A DNA stretch of 64,000 bases, from the NCBI RefSeq assembly GCF_035594035.1, contig NZ_CP141588.1:310001-374000 (forward strand), read 5' to 3'. Below the pieces are notes generated by a model. That model was not told where the DNA came from. It did no database searches and saw only the letters and a program-made list of their open reading frames with translations. Positions 34,425 to 43,105 of the stretch are shown in pieces. The position numbers were made by a program, and so were the translations under genes. Position 1 is the stretch's first letter, and each line of letters begins with the position of its first letter. This DNA is from Sphingomonas sp. LY54. Its GTDB lineage: Bacteria; Pseudomonadota; Alphaproteobacteria; Sphingomonadales; Sphingomonadaceae.

Positions 34425-35858
34425 TCAGCTCTCGGTCGCAGAACTTTCGTCCTGGGCAGCCTCGTCGCGATAGGCGAGCTCGAAATTGCCCCAGCGGCGG
34501 CCGTTGATCCACAAGGGCACAAACACGTTCTTGACCGGCAGATAGCGGCCGTGGCCGAGGTCCATCCGGTAGGTGACCAGCATCGCTTCCTTGTCGCTTT
34601 CGATCGCGCGCTGGGTCGCCTCGTCGATGAAATTGCGGCGGTTGCGGCAGAATTTGGCGTTCCACACCGGGTCCGCGCTCTGCGGCTGCGACCGCTCCGA
34701 AACGTGGGTCGGCAGATAGCCCTTATTGTCGCTGATAACGCAGCCGATATGGCGCGGGTCCGCCGCCATCACCCGGTCCAGGATCGGCCGGACGCGGGCG
34801 TCGGCGAAGGCGCAGAAGCGGGTTTCATATTGAGTCGGGTTGGTGCCCGGCATTGCAACGTAGGTCGTATCGAATACGGCGCCCTCGTCGATTTCGCCGG
34901 CGGCGACGGCAGCTTCGATCATCGAAGCCAGCTCGCGCGTCGCGCCCTGGGCGAGTTCGATGAAGGCGGTGTCGTCGATGCGGACGCCGCAGCTCGCGAG
35001 CCGGTCGAGCATTTCGCCGGAAAGCCGCTCGAGCTCGGACAGGCGTTGCTGCGCGGCGAGCAATTGCCCGCCATTCTCGCGCGCGTCGGCGGCGAAGTCG
35101 GAGAGCCCGCCCTTCACGCTGTCGACGCTCTGCTGGATGAGGCCGGTGGCCTGGGCGATGCCGTCGGTCTGGCGGTCGACCATCGCGACGATGTCGGAAA
35201 CGTCGCGGATATTCTCGGTCATCGCCGCGAAGCGCCCCTGTGCGACGCGGCTGCGGTCGACGCCGGTGCGGATTTCCGAGGTCACCGCCTCGGCCTCGCG
35301 GGTCAGCGACGCGACGGTCAGCGCGATCTCGCTCGTCGCGGCGCGGGTGTCGTGGGCGAGCTTCTTCACTTCGGCGGCGACGACGGCGAACGAGCGCCCC
35401 GCTTCGCCCGCGCGCGCCGCCTCGATCGTGGCGTTGAGCGCGAGCCGGTTGGTCTGGTTGGCGATGCTTTCGATGCTGCTCGAAACCTTCTGGACCTGGA
35501 CCATGGCTTCGGCGAACCCCGCCATGCGGTCGCCCAGTTGGACGACGAGTTCGGTGAGCCCACTGAAGATCTGGATCGTGTCCTCGATCGCCGCGCGGCC
35601 ATCGCCGAGTTTCTCGCGCGCCTGTTCGGCGAGGAGGCGGGCTTCGTCGGTGGAATCGGCAACTCGCGCTTGATCGGCCATCAGGCGGGAGGTGACGTCC
35701 TCCAGCGAATCGAGCGTCTTCAGATTGGAGGAGATGCGCTCCGAAACGCCTGCAACATAGCCGGAGACGTCGCTGCACTCGATCGCCAGCGATCCGCAAT
35801 TGCGCGCGACTCTACTGATCGCGTTTCCGTCCGGTCTCTCAAGCGCTGAACTCGCCAC
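34425..35858 (-). CDS. soluble methyl-accepting chemotaxis-type protein with C-terminal sensor domain
   Basis: A 477-residue receptor without a signal peptide or membrane helix. The N-terminal two-thirds is the coiled-coil signalling domain; its hairpin tip is clear in [20 protein letters not shown] followed by [20 protein letters not shown]. The C-terminal part (about residues 330-465) resembles a PAS/Cache-like sensor: [36 protein letters not shown], and [19 protein letters not shown]. This order (signalling first, sensor last) suits a cytosolic receptor. GTG at 35858 follows GGGAG by seven bases and is the best start. No che genes are nearby. It lies antisense between moxR and the VWA gene. 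Confidence 0.85.
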   Translation of the reverse strand: MASSALERPDGNAISRVARNCGSLAIECSDVSGYVAGVSERISSNLKTLDSLEDVTSRLMADQARVADSTDEARLLAEQAREKLGDGRAAIEDTIQIFSGLTELVVQLGDRMAGFAEAMVQVQKVSSSIESIANQTNRLALNATIEAARAGEAGRSFAVVAAEVKKLAHDTRAATSEIALTVASLTREAEAVTSEIRTGVDRSRVAQGRFAAMTENIRDVSDIVAMVDRQTDGIAQATGLIQQSVDSVKGGLSDFAADARENGGQLLAAQQRLSELERLSGEMLDRLASCGVRIDDTAFIELAQGATRELASMIEAAVAAGEIDEGAVFDTTYVAMPGTNPTQYETRFCAFADARVRPILDRVMAADPRHIGCVISDNKGYLPTHVSERSQPQSADPVWNAKFCRNRRNFIDEATQRAIESDKEAMLVTYRMDLGHGRYLPVKNVFVPLWINGRRWGNFELAYRDEAAQDESSATES

Positions 35859-35964
35859 GACGCACTCCCGATACGATATGCCGTCCGGTGTATCCGCAAT
35901 GTCTTGCGAGCGTCTTAACCGCGAGGTGCTGGCTCGCGCGCCGCGAGCAGGATAAGAGGCGCCG

Positions 35965-37143
35965 ATGTTCTTCTCTTTCGTCGACGAACTGCGCGCTGCG
36001 GGCATCCCCGCCTCCATCAAGGAGCATCTGACCCTGCTCGAGGCGCTCCAGGCCGACGTGATCGCGGCCCGGCCGGAGGAATTCTATTATCTCGCGCGCG
36101 CTACCTTCGTGAAGGACGAAGGCCTGCTCGACCGCTTCGACCAGGTGTTCGGCAAGGTCTTCAAGGGCATCGAGAGCGATTACGGCACCGATACCGTGCC
36201 GATCCCCGAGGAGTGGCTGCGCAAGGTCGCCGAACTCTACCTTACGCCTGAGCAGATGGCGGAGATCGAAGCGCTCGGCTCCTGGGACGAGATTATGGAG
36301 ACGCTGAAGAGGCGGCTCGAGGAACAGAAGGAGCGGCACCAGGGCGGCAACAAGTGGATCGGCACCGGCGGCACATCGCCGTTCGGCCATGGCGGCTATA
36401 ATCCCGAAGGCGTCCGCATCGGCGGCGACGGCGGTCAGGGCCGCGCGATCAAGGTCTGGGACAAGCGCGAGTTCAAGAATCTCGACAATGCCCGCGAGCT
36501 CGGCACCCGTAACATCAAGGTCGCGCTGCGCCGCCTGCGCCGCTTCGCCCGCGAGGGCGCGGCCGACGAGCTCGACCTCGACGCGACGATCGACGGCACT
36601 GCGCGCCAGGGCTGGCTCGACATCCGCATGCGGCCCGAGCGACACAATGCGGTGAAACTGCTACTCTTCCTCGATGTCGGCGGCTCGATGGACCCGCATA
36701 TAAAGGTCTGCGAGGAACTGTTCTCGGCTGCGACCGGCGAATTCAAGAACCTCGAATTCTTCTACTTCCACAATTGTCTCTATGAAGGAGTATGGAAGGA
36801 CAATCGCCGCCGCTTCACCGAGCGCACGCCGACCTGGGACGTGCTCCACAAATATGGGCACGACTACAAGCTCGTCTTCGTCGGCGACGCCTCGATGTCG
36901 CCCTACGAGATCAACATGCCCGGCGGCTCGGTCGAGCATCATAACGAGGAAGCCGGCACAGTGTGGATGCAGCGCATCGTGAACACCTATCCGAGCGCGG
37001 TCTGGCTCAATCCGACGCCCGAGCAATATTGGGGCTACACCCAGTCGATTGGCATGATCCGTGCGCTGATGCAGGACCGCATGTATCCGCTGACGCTGGA
37101 AGGGCTCGATGATGCTATGCGCACGCTGAGCCGGAAGAGCTAA
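35965..37143 (+). CDS. von Willebrand factor A (CoxE-like) protein
   Basis: A 392-residue cytosolic protein with a C-terminal VWA domain. The metal site begins [20 protein letters not shown], the usual MIDAS DxSxS altered to DVGGS as in CoxE relatives; further residues lie in [13 protein letters not shown]. The N-terminal half ([20 protein letters not shown]) is typical of the VWA partners of MoxR ATPases. With the ATPase at 33576 it would form a chaperone pair for assembling an unknown enzyme or complex. ATG 35965 is preceded by GATAAGAGG. Confidence 0.9.
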   Translation: MFFSFVDELRAAGIPASIKEHLTLLEALQADVIAARPEEFYYLARATFVKDEGLLDRFDQVFGKVFKGIESDYGTDTVPIPEEWLRKVAELYLTPEQMAEIEALGSWDEIMETLKRRLEEQKERHQGGNKWIGTGGTSPFGHGGYNPEGVRIGGDGGQGRAIKVWDKREFKNLDNARELGTRNIKVALRRLRRFAREGAADELDLDATIDGTARQGWLDIRMRPERHNAVKLLLFLDVGGSMDPHIKVCEELFSAATGEFKNLEFFYFHNCLYEGVWKDNRRRFTERTPTWDVLHKYGHDYKLVFVGDASMSPYEINMPGGSVEHHNEEAGTVWMQRIVNTYPSAVWLNPTPEQYWGYTQSIGMIRALMQDRMYPLTLEGLDDAMRTLSRKS

Positions 37144-37166
37144 ACCCCGAGGCCTGGAAGAGACCC

Positions 37167-37553
37167 GTGTCCGATATTGACGATCTCCTGCCCGACGACC
37201 GCAGCAGCGCCGAGAAGCGCCGTGCGCCGCGCGAAAGCGTGTTCCTTTTGGCGATCGTCACCGCCTTCGGATCGGGCATCACCAAGCATCGCGTCCGCAA
37301 CATCTCGGCCAGTGGCGTCTGCATCGACCAGGCCGATGGCCTCAAGCTCGGCCAGACGGTGGCGGTCGCCCTCGGCATCCTCGGAGACGTCGGCGCGACC
37401 GTGATGTGGATCGACAACGGTTTGGCGGGCCTCCGTTTCGCTCAGCCGATCGAGCTTACCGCGGCCAAGTCACGCCCCAAGCCAGCCCATGTCGAGCAAG
37501 GCTGGGGCGCCGAACCTTGGCGAAGGGCCGTGCCACCGCCGCCGCGGCGATAA
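37167..37553 (+). CDS. PilZ domain protein, putative c-di-GMP receptor
   Basis: A 128-residue soluble protein. The PilZ signature is split as expected: EKRRAPRESVFLLA (RxxxR-type arm) and VRNISASGVCIDQA (the NxSxxG motif), then the beta-barrel ending GLRFAQPIEL. Both motifs look intact, so c-di-GMP binding is plausible. The tail is Pro/Arg-rich. GTG 37167 is the likely start (GAGG upstream). It lies 23 bases after the VWA gene. A candidate EAL phosphodiesterase is encoded at 46597-48612. Confidence 0.85.
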   Translation: MSDIDDLLPDDRSSAEKRRAPRESVFLLAIVTAFGSGITKHRVRNISASGVCIDQADGLKLGQTVAVALGILGDVGATVMWIDNGLAGLRFAQPIELTAAKSRPKPAHVEQGWGAEPWRRAVPPPPRR

Positions 37554-37563
37554 GGTCGGCCGC

Positions 37564-38760
37564 TCAGTAGAGCAGATAAGGACGCCGTTCCTCTGCCCAG
37601 GCTTGTTCGTCGGGGACGGTCAGCGCATCGAGATCGGCCGCCATCGCGTCCGCATCGTCGACCCATTCCCTGAGCAGCGGTGAGCCGTTGATCACGTCGA
37701 TCGGAAGCTTCCCGAACTCATATTCGTAGGGGAAATCGCGCCACAGTTCGTAATCGGGATAGAGCCGACGGATCGCCTTGAAGGCCAACGCCTGCAGGCG
37801 CCAGGGCTTGAACGCGTCATGTTCGTAGAAGGCGCCTTCGGGGTGGATGTGGACCCCGTGACAGAGCTTGCCGACATGCTTGTGGAAGGTCGGCTCGAAC
37901 GAAATCTCTCGGAGCGCGCAGCCCCCCAGCCATTGCGGGGCGAAGGCTTGCATCTCGGCGATGACGGCGCGGGCGTCGATGTCGGGTGCGCCGAACAGTT
38001 CGAGCGGGCGGGTCGTCCCCCTGCCCTCCGACAAAGTCGCGCCCTCCAGCATGACCGTGCCGGCATAGGAGCGCGCCATCGACAGATTGGGCGCGTTGGG
38101 GCTGGGGTTGACCCAGATCCGCTCCATCGGCCAGCCGAAGCCCGGAGCGGCGTCGGGCGCGTAGCCCTCCATCTCGATCACGCGATAATCGACGTCGAGC
38201 TTGAAATGATCGACGAACCACAGGCCCAGTTCGCCCAAGGTCATGCCGTGGCGCATCGGCATCGGGCCCGCGCCGACGAAGCTCTCCCAGCCGGGACGAA
38301 GCGTCAGACCCTCGATCGGGCGGCCGGCGGGATTGGGGCGGTCGAGCACCCAGACCGTCTTGCCGTGCTCGGCGGCCGCCTCGAGCACGTAGAGCAAGGT
38401 CGTGATGAACGTGTAGATGCGGCAGCCCAGATCCTGCAGATCGACGAGCATCACGTCGAACGTGCCCATCGACTGGCCGGTCGGCCGGCGCACCTCACCG
38501 TATAGGCTGAAGACCGGGACGCCGTGGGCCGGATCGTTATAGTCGGGCGATTCGACCATATTGTCCTGCTTGTCGCCCCGCAGCCCATGCTGCGGACCGA
38601 AGGCCGCGGTGACGTTGAGCCCGGCTGCCACCAGGGCGTCCAGCGAATGGGTGAGGTCCTCCGTCACCGAAGCCGGATGGGCGAGAAGCGCGACGCGGCG
38701 GCCGGCAAGCGGCGCGCGCAAAGCGGGATCGGCGAGGAGTCGGTCGAGGCCTGTTTTCAT
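37564..38760 (-). CDS. DUF1343 / NamZ-type exo-beta-N-acetylmuramidase
   Basis: A 398-residue protein covering the DUF1343 family from GLDRLLADPALRAPLAGRRV to the C-terminus. Conserved-looking stretches are LLAHPASVTEDLTHSLDAL, FGPQHGLRGDKQDNM, PVFSLYGEVRRPT, DLQDLGCRIYTFITTL and VLDRPNPAGRPIEG. NamZ members release MurNAc from the non-reducing end of peptidoglycan fragments in wall recycling. No signal peptide is visible, so it would act in the cytosol or need another route. ATG 38760 was chosen by the family start. The DOMON-like gene ends four bases upstream. Confidence 0.88.
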   Translation of the reverse strand: MKTGLDRLLADPALRAPLAGRRVALLAHPASVTEDLTHSLDALVAAGLNVTAAFGPQHGLRGDKQDNMVESPDYNDPAHGVPVFSLYGEVRRPTGQSMGTFDVMLVDLQDLGCRIYTFITTLLYVLEAAAEHGKTVWVLDRPNPAGRPIEGLTLRPGWESFVGAGPMPMRHGMTLGELGLWFVDHFKLDVDYRVIEMEGYAPDAAPGFGWPMERIWVNPSPNAPNLSMARSYAGTVMLEGATLSEGRGTTRPLELFGAPDIDARAVIAEMQAFAPQWLGGCALREISFEPTFHKHVGKLCHGVHIHPEGAFYEHDAFKPWRLQALAFKAIRRLYPDYELWRDFPYEYEFGKLPIDVINGSPLLREWVDDADAMAADLDALTVPDEQAWAEERRPYLLY

Positions 38761-38764
38761 CGGT

Positions 38765-39295
38765 CTAGCTTGCTGGCGGGAGTGTGAGGGCAAAGCAATC
38801 CCCGTTGTGGAAATCGGGGTCGCCCGGCGAATGGGCGAGCGCCCAATAGGATTTGGTGCCGTCTCTTTGCTCGATCACCGCGGTGAGGTTCAGATGCCAG
38901 GGTGCGCCGTCCAGATCGGGAAGGTCGAGCGTGGCCCGAAGCACGAAACCGTCGGCCCCCTCGACCTCGATCTCGGGCGGGGCGATCGGCGCGTCGGTTC
39001 GCCCGGCGCGATAGCCGGCGAAGCTGTAGGCGGCCCACTCCGTCGACGGGGCGAAGTTGAACTCGTGATAGGCCTCCGCGTCGCCGGGCCGGACGAACGC
39101 TTCGAAACAGCTATGCTGCCAAAGATCGTCGGCGCGAACAGAGGCGGATAGCGGCGGGAGGCGCAGGGCGGCGACGTCGCCCGTGACGCGGTACAGCAGT
39201 TCCAGTCTGCCGGAGCGGGAGCGCACGACCTTTGCCGTAAGGCTTTGGACTGCCGCGGCTGGCGTGTCCGGATGAGGATGCAAATCATGGAGCAT
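38765..39295 (-). CDS. DOMON-like domain protein
   Basis: A 176-residue beta-rich protein. The middle [20 protein letters not shown] and [20 protein letters not shown] resemble the ligand-binding beta-sandwich of DOMON-like proteins, as do [20 protein letters not shown] and [24 protein letters not shown] domains bind haem or sugar; which applies here is unknown. No signal peptide is visible. It is four bases from the NamZ gene and probably co-transcribed, hinting at sugar binding in cell-wall recycling. ATG 39295 is preferred; the open frame runs upstream into a REP repeat. Confidence 0.75.
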   Translation of the reverse strand: MLHDLHPHPDTPAAAVQSLTAKVVRSRSGRLELLYRVTGDVAALRLPPLSASVRADDLWQHSCFEAFVRPGDAEAYHEFNFAPSTEWAAYSFAGYRAGRTDAPIAPPEIEVEGADGFVLRATLDLPDLDGAPWHLNLTAVIEQRDGTKSYWALAHSPGDPDFHNGDCFALTLPPAS

Positions 39296-39306
39296 TGCTC
39301 CCCCTA

Positions 39307-39390
39307 CGTCATTCCCGCGCAGCCGGGAATCCCGCTTCCCGCGCATTGCCGCGCCGAAAAAGCGGGATCCCCGCTTTCGCGGGGATGACG
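39307..39390. repeat. inverted REP pair upstream of tyrS
   Basis: CGTCATTCCCGCG starts at 39307, and its inverted partner CGCGGGGATGACG ends at 39390. Each half is itself palindromic around a G/C core (CCCGCGCAGCCGGG and CCCCGCTTTCGCGGGG). This matches the alphaproteobacterial REP type with GTCATTCCCGCG. It occupies the gap between the divergent DOMON-like and tyrS genes. Confidence 0.8.
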
Positions 39391-39423
39391 AGAAACCTTG
39401 TGGGCGCTAAGCACTCGCTCGCC

Positions 39424-40653
39424 ATGACCGAATACAAATCCGATCTCCTTCGCCTGCTCGACGAGCGCGGCTACATCCACCAGGTCACCGATGCCGAGGG
39501 CCTCGATGCCATGGCGGCCAAGCAGATCGTGCCCGGCTATATCGGCTTCGATCCGACCGCGCCCTCGCTCCATGTCGGCAGCCTGGTGCAGATCATGATG
39601 CTCCGCAGGCTCCAGCAGGCCGGCCATAAGCCGATCGTGCTGATGGGCGGCGGCACCGGCAAGATCGGCGATCCGAGCTTCAAGGACGAATCCCGCAAGC
39701 TGCTGACCGACGAGGTGATTGCCGGCAACGTCGCCTCGATCAAGCGTGTGTTCGAGCGCTTCCTGACCTTCGGCGACGGACCGACCGACGCGGTCATGCT
39801 CGACAATGCCGAGTGGCTCGATGCCCTCGAATATATCCCGTTCCTGCGCGACATCGGCCAACATTTCTCTGTGAACCGCATGCTGAGCTTCGACAGCGTC
39901 AAGCTGCGGCTCGACCGCGAGCAGTCTTTGTCCTTCCTCGAATTCAACTACATGATCCTGCAGGCCTACGACTTCCTCGAGCTTTCGCGCCGCGCCGCAT
40001 GCCGGCTGCAGATCGGCGGCTCGGATCAGTGGGGCAATATCGTCAACGGCGTCGAGCTGGCCCGGCGGGTCGATTCGACCCAGGTCTACGGCGTCACCAC
40101 GCCGCTCATCACCACCGCCGACGGCGGCAAGATGGGCAAGACGGCGGCCGGCGCGGTCTGGCTCAACGCCGACGCGCTCGCCCCCTACGATTACTGGCAG
40201 TTCTGGCGAAACACCCAGGATGCCGATGTCGGCCGCTTCATGCGCCTGTTCACCGATCTGCCTCTGGACGAGATCGCGCGCCTCGAGGCGCTTCCGGGCA
40301 GCGAGATCAACGACGCCAAAAAGGTGCTGGCCGACGAGGCGACGGCGATGGCGCACGGCCGCGCCGCCGCCGTGGAGGCCGCCGAGACGGCGCGCCGCAC
40401 GTTCGAGGAAGGCGCCGCCGGCGGAGCCCTGCCGACGCTGACCGTGACCGGCGACGGGCTCGGCATCGTCCAGGCCCTCACCGTGATCGGCTTCGCGGCG
40501 TCCAACGGCGAAGCGCGCCGCAAGATCGCCGAAGGCGCGGTGCGCTTGAACGGCGTCGTGATCAGCGACCCCGCCTTCACGATCACGCTGGAGAGCGACG
40601 AGCCGCTGAAGCTCAGCCTCGGCAAGAAGAAGCACGGCGTCCTGACGCGCTAG
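39424..40653 (+). CDS. tyrS: tyrosyl-tRNA synthetase
   Basis: Attaches tyrosine to tRNA-Tyr. The 409 residues contain the HIGH-equivalent PSLHVGSL and [15 protein letters not shown], the substrate segment [26 protein letters not shown], and the KMSKS-type loop [13 protein letters not shown]. The C-terminal S4-like RNA-binding domain ends [19 protein letters not shown] 39424 was chosen; the frame extends upstream through the REP repeat. The stop shares a CTAG with the opposing recG. Confidence 0.97.
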   Translation: MTEYKSDLLRLLDERGYIHQVTDAEGLDAMAAKQIVPGYIGFDPTAPSLHVGSLVQIMMLRRLQQAGHKPIVLMGGGTGKIGDPSFKDESRKLLTDEVIAGNVASIKRVFERFLTFGDGPTDAVMLDNAEWLDALEYIPFLRDIGQHFSVNRMLSFDSVKLRLDREQSLSFLEFNYMILQAYDFLELSRRAACRLQIGGSDQWGNIVNGVELARRVDSTQVYGVTTPLITTADGGKMGKTAAGAVWLNADALAPYDYWQFWRNTQDADVGRFMRLFTDLPLDEIARLEALPGSEINDAKKVLADEATAMAHGRAAAVEAAETARRTFEEGAAGGALPTLTVTGDGLGIVQALTVIGFAASNGEARRKIAEGAVRLNGVVISDPAFTITLESDEPLKLSLGKKKHGVLTR

Positions 40654-42707
40654 CCCGAGCGCAGCAGCCCCACTGCCGCGTCGCGCTCGAACAAATAGAG
40701 CAGGGTGCGCGCTGCCTGGCCGCGCGGGCCTTCCAGGCCGCCGTCGCGGTCGACCAGCAGCCGCGCGTCGTCGCTGGCCGACTGGATCAGCGCCTGGATC
40801 TGCTCGGGACTGGCGAGCCGGAACTGGGCCTCGCCCGACTGGCGCGTGCCGAGGATCTCGCCGGCGCCGCGCAGCCGCAGATCCTCCTCCGCGATGCGGA
40901 AGCCGTCGTTGGTCTCGCGCATCAAGGCGAGCCGCGCCCGCGCCGTTTCCGACATGGCGTTGCCGCGCAGCAGCAGGCACACCGATTTCTGGTCGCCGCG
41001 GCCGACGCGACCGCGCAACTGGTGGAGCTGAGCGAGGCCGAAGCGCTCGGCCCCCTCGATGATCATCAGGGTCGAATTGGGCACGTCGACGCCGACCTCG
41101 ATCACCGTCGTCGCCACTAGCACCGCCACCGCGCCGCGCTGGAACGCCTCCATCACGGCGTCCTTTTCCGGCCCTTTCATGCGGCCGTGGACGAGGCCGA
41201 CCTTGTCGCCGAACCGCAGCCGCAGCAACGCCGCCCTTTCCTCGGCCGCGGCCTGGTCGGAAGCCTCGCTCTCCTCGACCAGAGGGCACACCCAATAAGC
41301 CTGGCCACCTTTGCCCATGTGTCGGCCGAGCGCGTCGATCACCTCGGGCAGACGCTCGGCGCTCAGCACCCGCGTTTCGATCGGCTGGCGCCCCGGCGGC
41401 ATCTCGTCGAGCCGGCTGACGTCCATCTCGCCATAATGGGTAAGCGTCAGCGTACGCGGGATCGGCGTGGCGGTCATCACCAGCAAATGCGGCGGCTTCT
41501 CCGCCTTCTCGGCCAGCATCATGCGCTGGGCGACGCCGAAGCGGTGCTGCTCGTCGACCACGGCGAGGCCGAGATTGCGATAGGCGACGTGCTGCTGGAA
41601 GATGGCGTGCGTGCCGACCAGGATGTGGATCGAACCGTCGGCGAGACCCATCAGGGTCGCCTCGCGCGTCCTGCCCTTCTCGCGCCCGGTCAGGATCGCG
41701 ACGTTGACCGGCAGGCCGGCGAGCTGGCGGCGCAAAGTGTCGAAATGCTGGCGCGCCAATATCTCGGTCGGCGCCAGCAGCGCCCCCTGAGTCCCGGCCT
41801 CGACCGCGATCAGCAAGGCCTTCAAGGCGACCAGGGTCTTGCCCGATCCGACGTCGCCCTGGAGCAGGCGCAGCATCGGCACCTGCTGCTGCAGATCGCC
41901 TTCGATCTCGTCGATCGCGCGGCGCTGGGCGCCGGTCGGGGCGTAAGGCAGGTTGAGCTGGCCCCGCAGCCGTCCGTCGCCGCGCAGCGGCACGCCGCGT
42001 CGCCGGCGCGAGGACGCGCGCACCAGCATCAAAGCGAGCTGGTTGGCGAATATCTCGTCATAAGCGAGCCGCTCGCGCGCGGCGTCAGCTTCCGAGTCGC
42101 GATGCGCCTTGTGGAGCGAGGCCTGCCAGCCCTGCCAGCCCTTGCCGGCGGCGAGGCTCGGCTCGATCCATTCGGGCAGGTCCGGCATGCGGCCGAGCGC
42201 CTGCGCGGCGAGCTGGCCCATCCGGTTGTTGGTGAGCCCCTCCGACAAGGGATAGACCGGCTCGCGCTCCGGCAGCGCGTCGCCCTCGTCGGGCGCGAGC
42301 ACATAGTCCGGATGGACCATCTGCAGCTCCTGGCCATACATCTCCATCCGGCCCGAGACGAGCCTGGGCTCGCCGAGCGGGAGCTGCTTGCGCGCCCAGC
42401 CGGGGTTGCGGAAGTAAGTGACGGTGAGCGCGTTGCCGGCGCGGTCCTGCGCGATCACGCGGAACGGACCGGTCGCGCGTCCCTGGCGATAGTCGGTCGG
42501 CGTGACGACCACGCTCACCACCCGCCCCGCATCCGCCTCGTCGAGCAGGTCGACGCGCTTGCGATCGATCCAGCTCACGGGGAGGTGGAACAGAATATCG
42601 ACCACGCGCTCCAACCCCAGCCGCTTGAGCGGCTTGGCGAGGCCCGGGCCGATGCCTTTCAGCACCTCCACTTCGGCGAACAGCGGATTGAGAATATCGG
42701 GGCGCAT
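40650..42707 (-). CDS. recG: ATP-dependent DNA helicase RecG
   Basis: A branch-migration helicase that remodels stalled forks and Holliday junctions. The 685 residues show the N-terminal wedge/OB domain ([20 protein letters not shown]), Walker A in [18 protein letters not shown], the [11 protein letters not shown] box (DEQH), [15 protein letters not shown], the second RecA domain ([18 protein letters not shown]) and [12 protein letters not shown]. The stop codon overlaps tyrS by four bases. It is divergent from sdhE-mfd. Confidence 0.97.
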   Translation of the reverse strand: MRPDILNPLFAEVEVLKGIGPGLAKPLKRLGLERVVDILFHLPVSWIDRKRVDLLDEADAGRVVSVVVTPTDYRQGRATGPFRVIAQDRAGNALTVTYFRNPGWARKQLPLGEPRLVSGRMEMYGQELQMVHPDYVLAPDEGDALPEREPVYPLSEGLTNNRMGQLAAQALGRMPDLPEWIEPSLAAGKGWQGWQASLHKAHRDSEADAARERLAYDEIFANQLALMLVRASSRRRRGVPLRGDGRLRGQLNLPYAPTGAQRRAIDEIEGDLQQQVPMLRLLQGDVGSGKTLVALKALLIAVEAGTQGALLAPTEILARQHFDTLRRQLAGLPVNVAILTGREKGRTREATLMGLADGSIHILVGTHAIFQQHVAYRNLGLAVVDEQHRFGVAQRMMLAEKAEKPPHLLVMTATPIPRTLTLTHYGEMDVSRLDEMPPGRQPIETRVLSAERLPEVIDALGRHMGKGGQAYWVCPLVEESEASDQAAAEERAALLRLRFGDKVGLVHGRMKGPEKDAVMEAFQRGAVAVLVATTVIEVGVDVPNSTLMIIEGAERFGLAQLHQLRGRVGRGDQKSVCLLLRGNAMSETARARLALMRETNDGFRIAEEDLRLRGAGEILGTRQSGEAQFRLASPEQIQALIQSASDDARLLVDRDGGLEGPRGQAARTLLYLFERDAAVGLLRSG

Positions 42708-42838
42708 AACTAGATGGGCACTTCGTAAGCATGATCCGGGAAAGTGGGAACCGGTTTTCCGACCCGATCATGCGCCAACCAAGAAGCCCAAAGCCTGCAG
42801 GCTCCGCCAGCCCGCCGGCCGATTCCCCATGGAGCGTC

Positions 42839-43105
42839 ATGAACCGCGAACACCGTCTGAAACGCCTCCGCTTCCGCGCCTGGCACCGCGGCACCAAGGA
42901 AGCCGACATATTGATCGGCGGCTTCTTCGACCGGCACCATGAAGGCTGGGACGAGGCGGAGATCGACTGGTACGAGGCGTTCCTCGAGGAACAGGACGTC
43001 GACATCATGGCCTGGGCGATCGGAACCCAGCCCGTCCCCGAACGCTGGGACGGCGCGATGATGCGCGACCTCAAGACCCTCAACTATATCAAGCATGCGG
43101 AATAA
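42839..43105 (+). CDS. sdhE: succinate dehydrogenase assembly factor SdhE (FAD assembly factor)
   Basis: An 88-residue protein that helps flavinate succinate dehydrogenase subunit A. The RAWHRGTKEADILIGGF segment holds the conserved RGxxE motif, followed by WYEAFLEEQDVDIMAWAIGT, the rest of the Sdh5/DUF339 fold. ATG 42839 was chosen by the family start; the open frame continues upstream without a ribosome site. mfd starts at the base after its stop, so they are coupled. sdhA is not in this window. Confidence 0.92.
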   Translation: MNREHRLKRLRFRAWHRGTKEADILIGGFFDRHHEGWDEAEIDWYEAFLEEQDVDIMAWAIGTQPVPERWDGAMMRDLKTLNYIKHAE

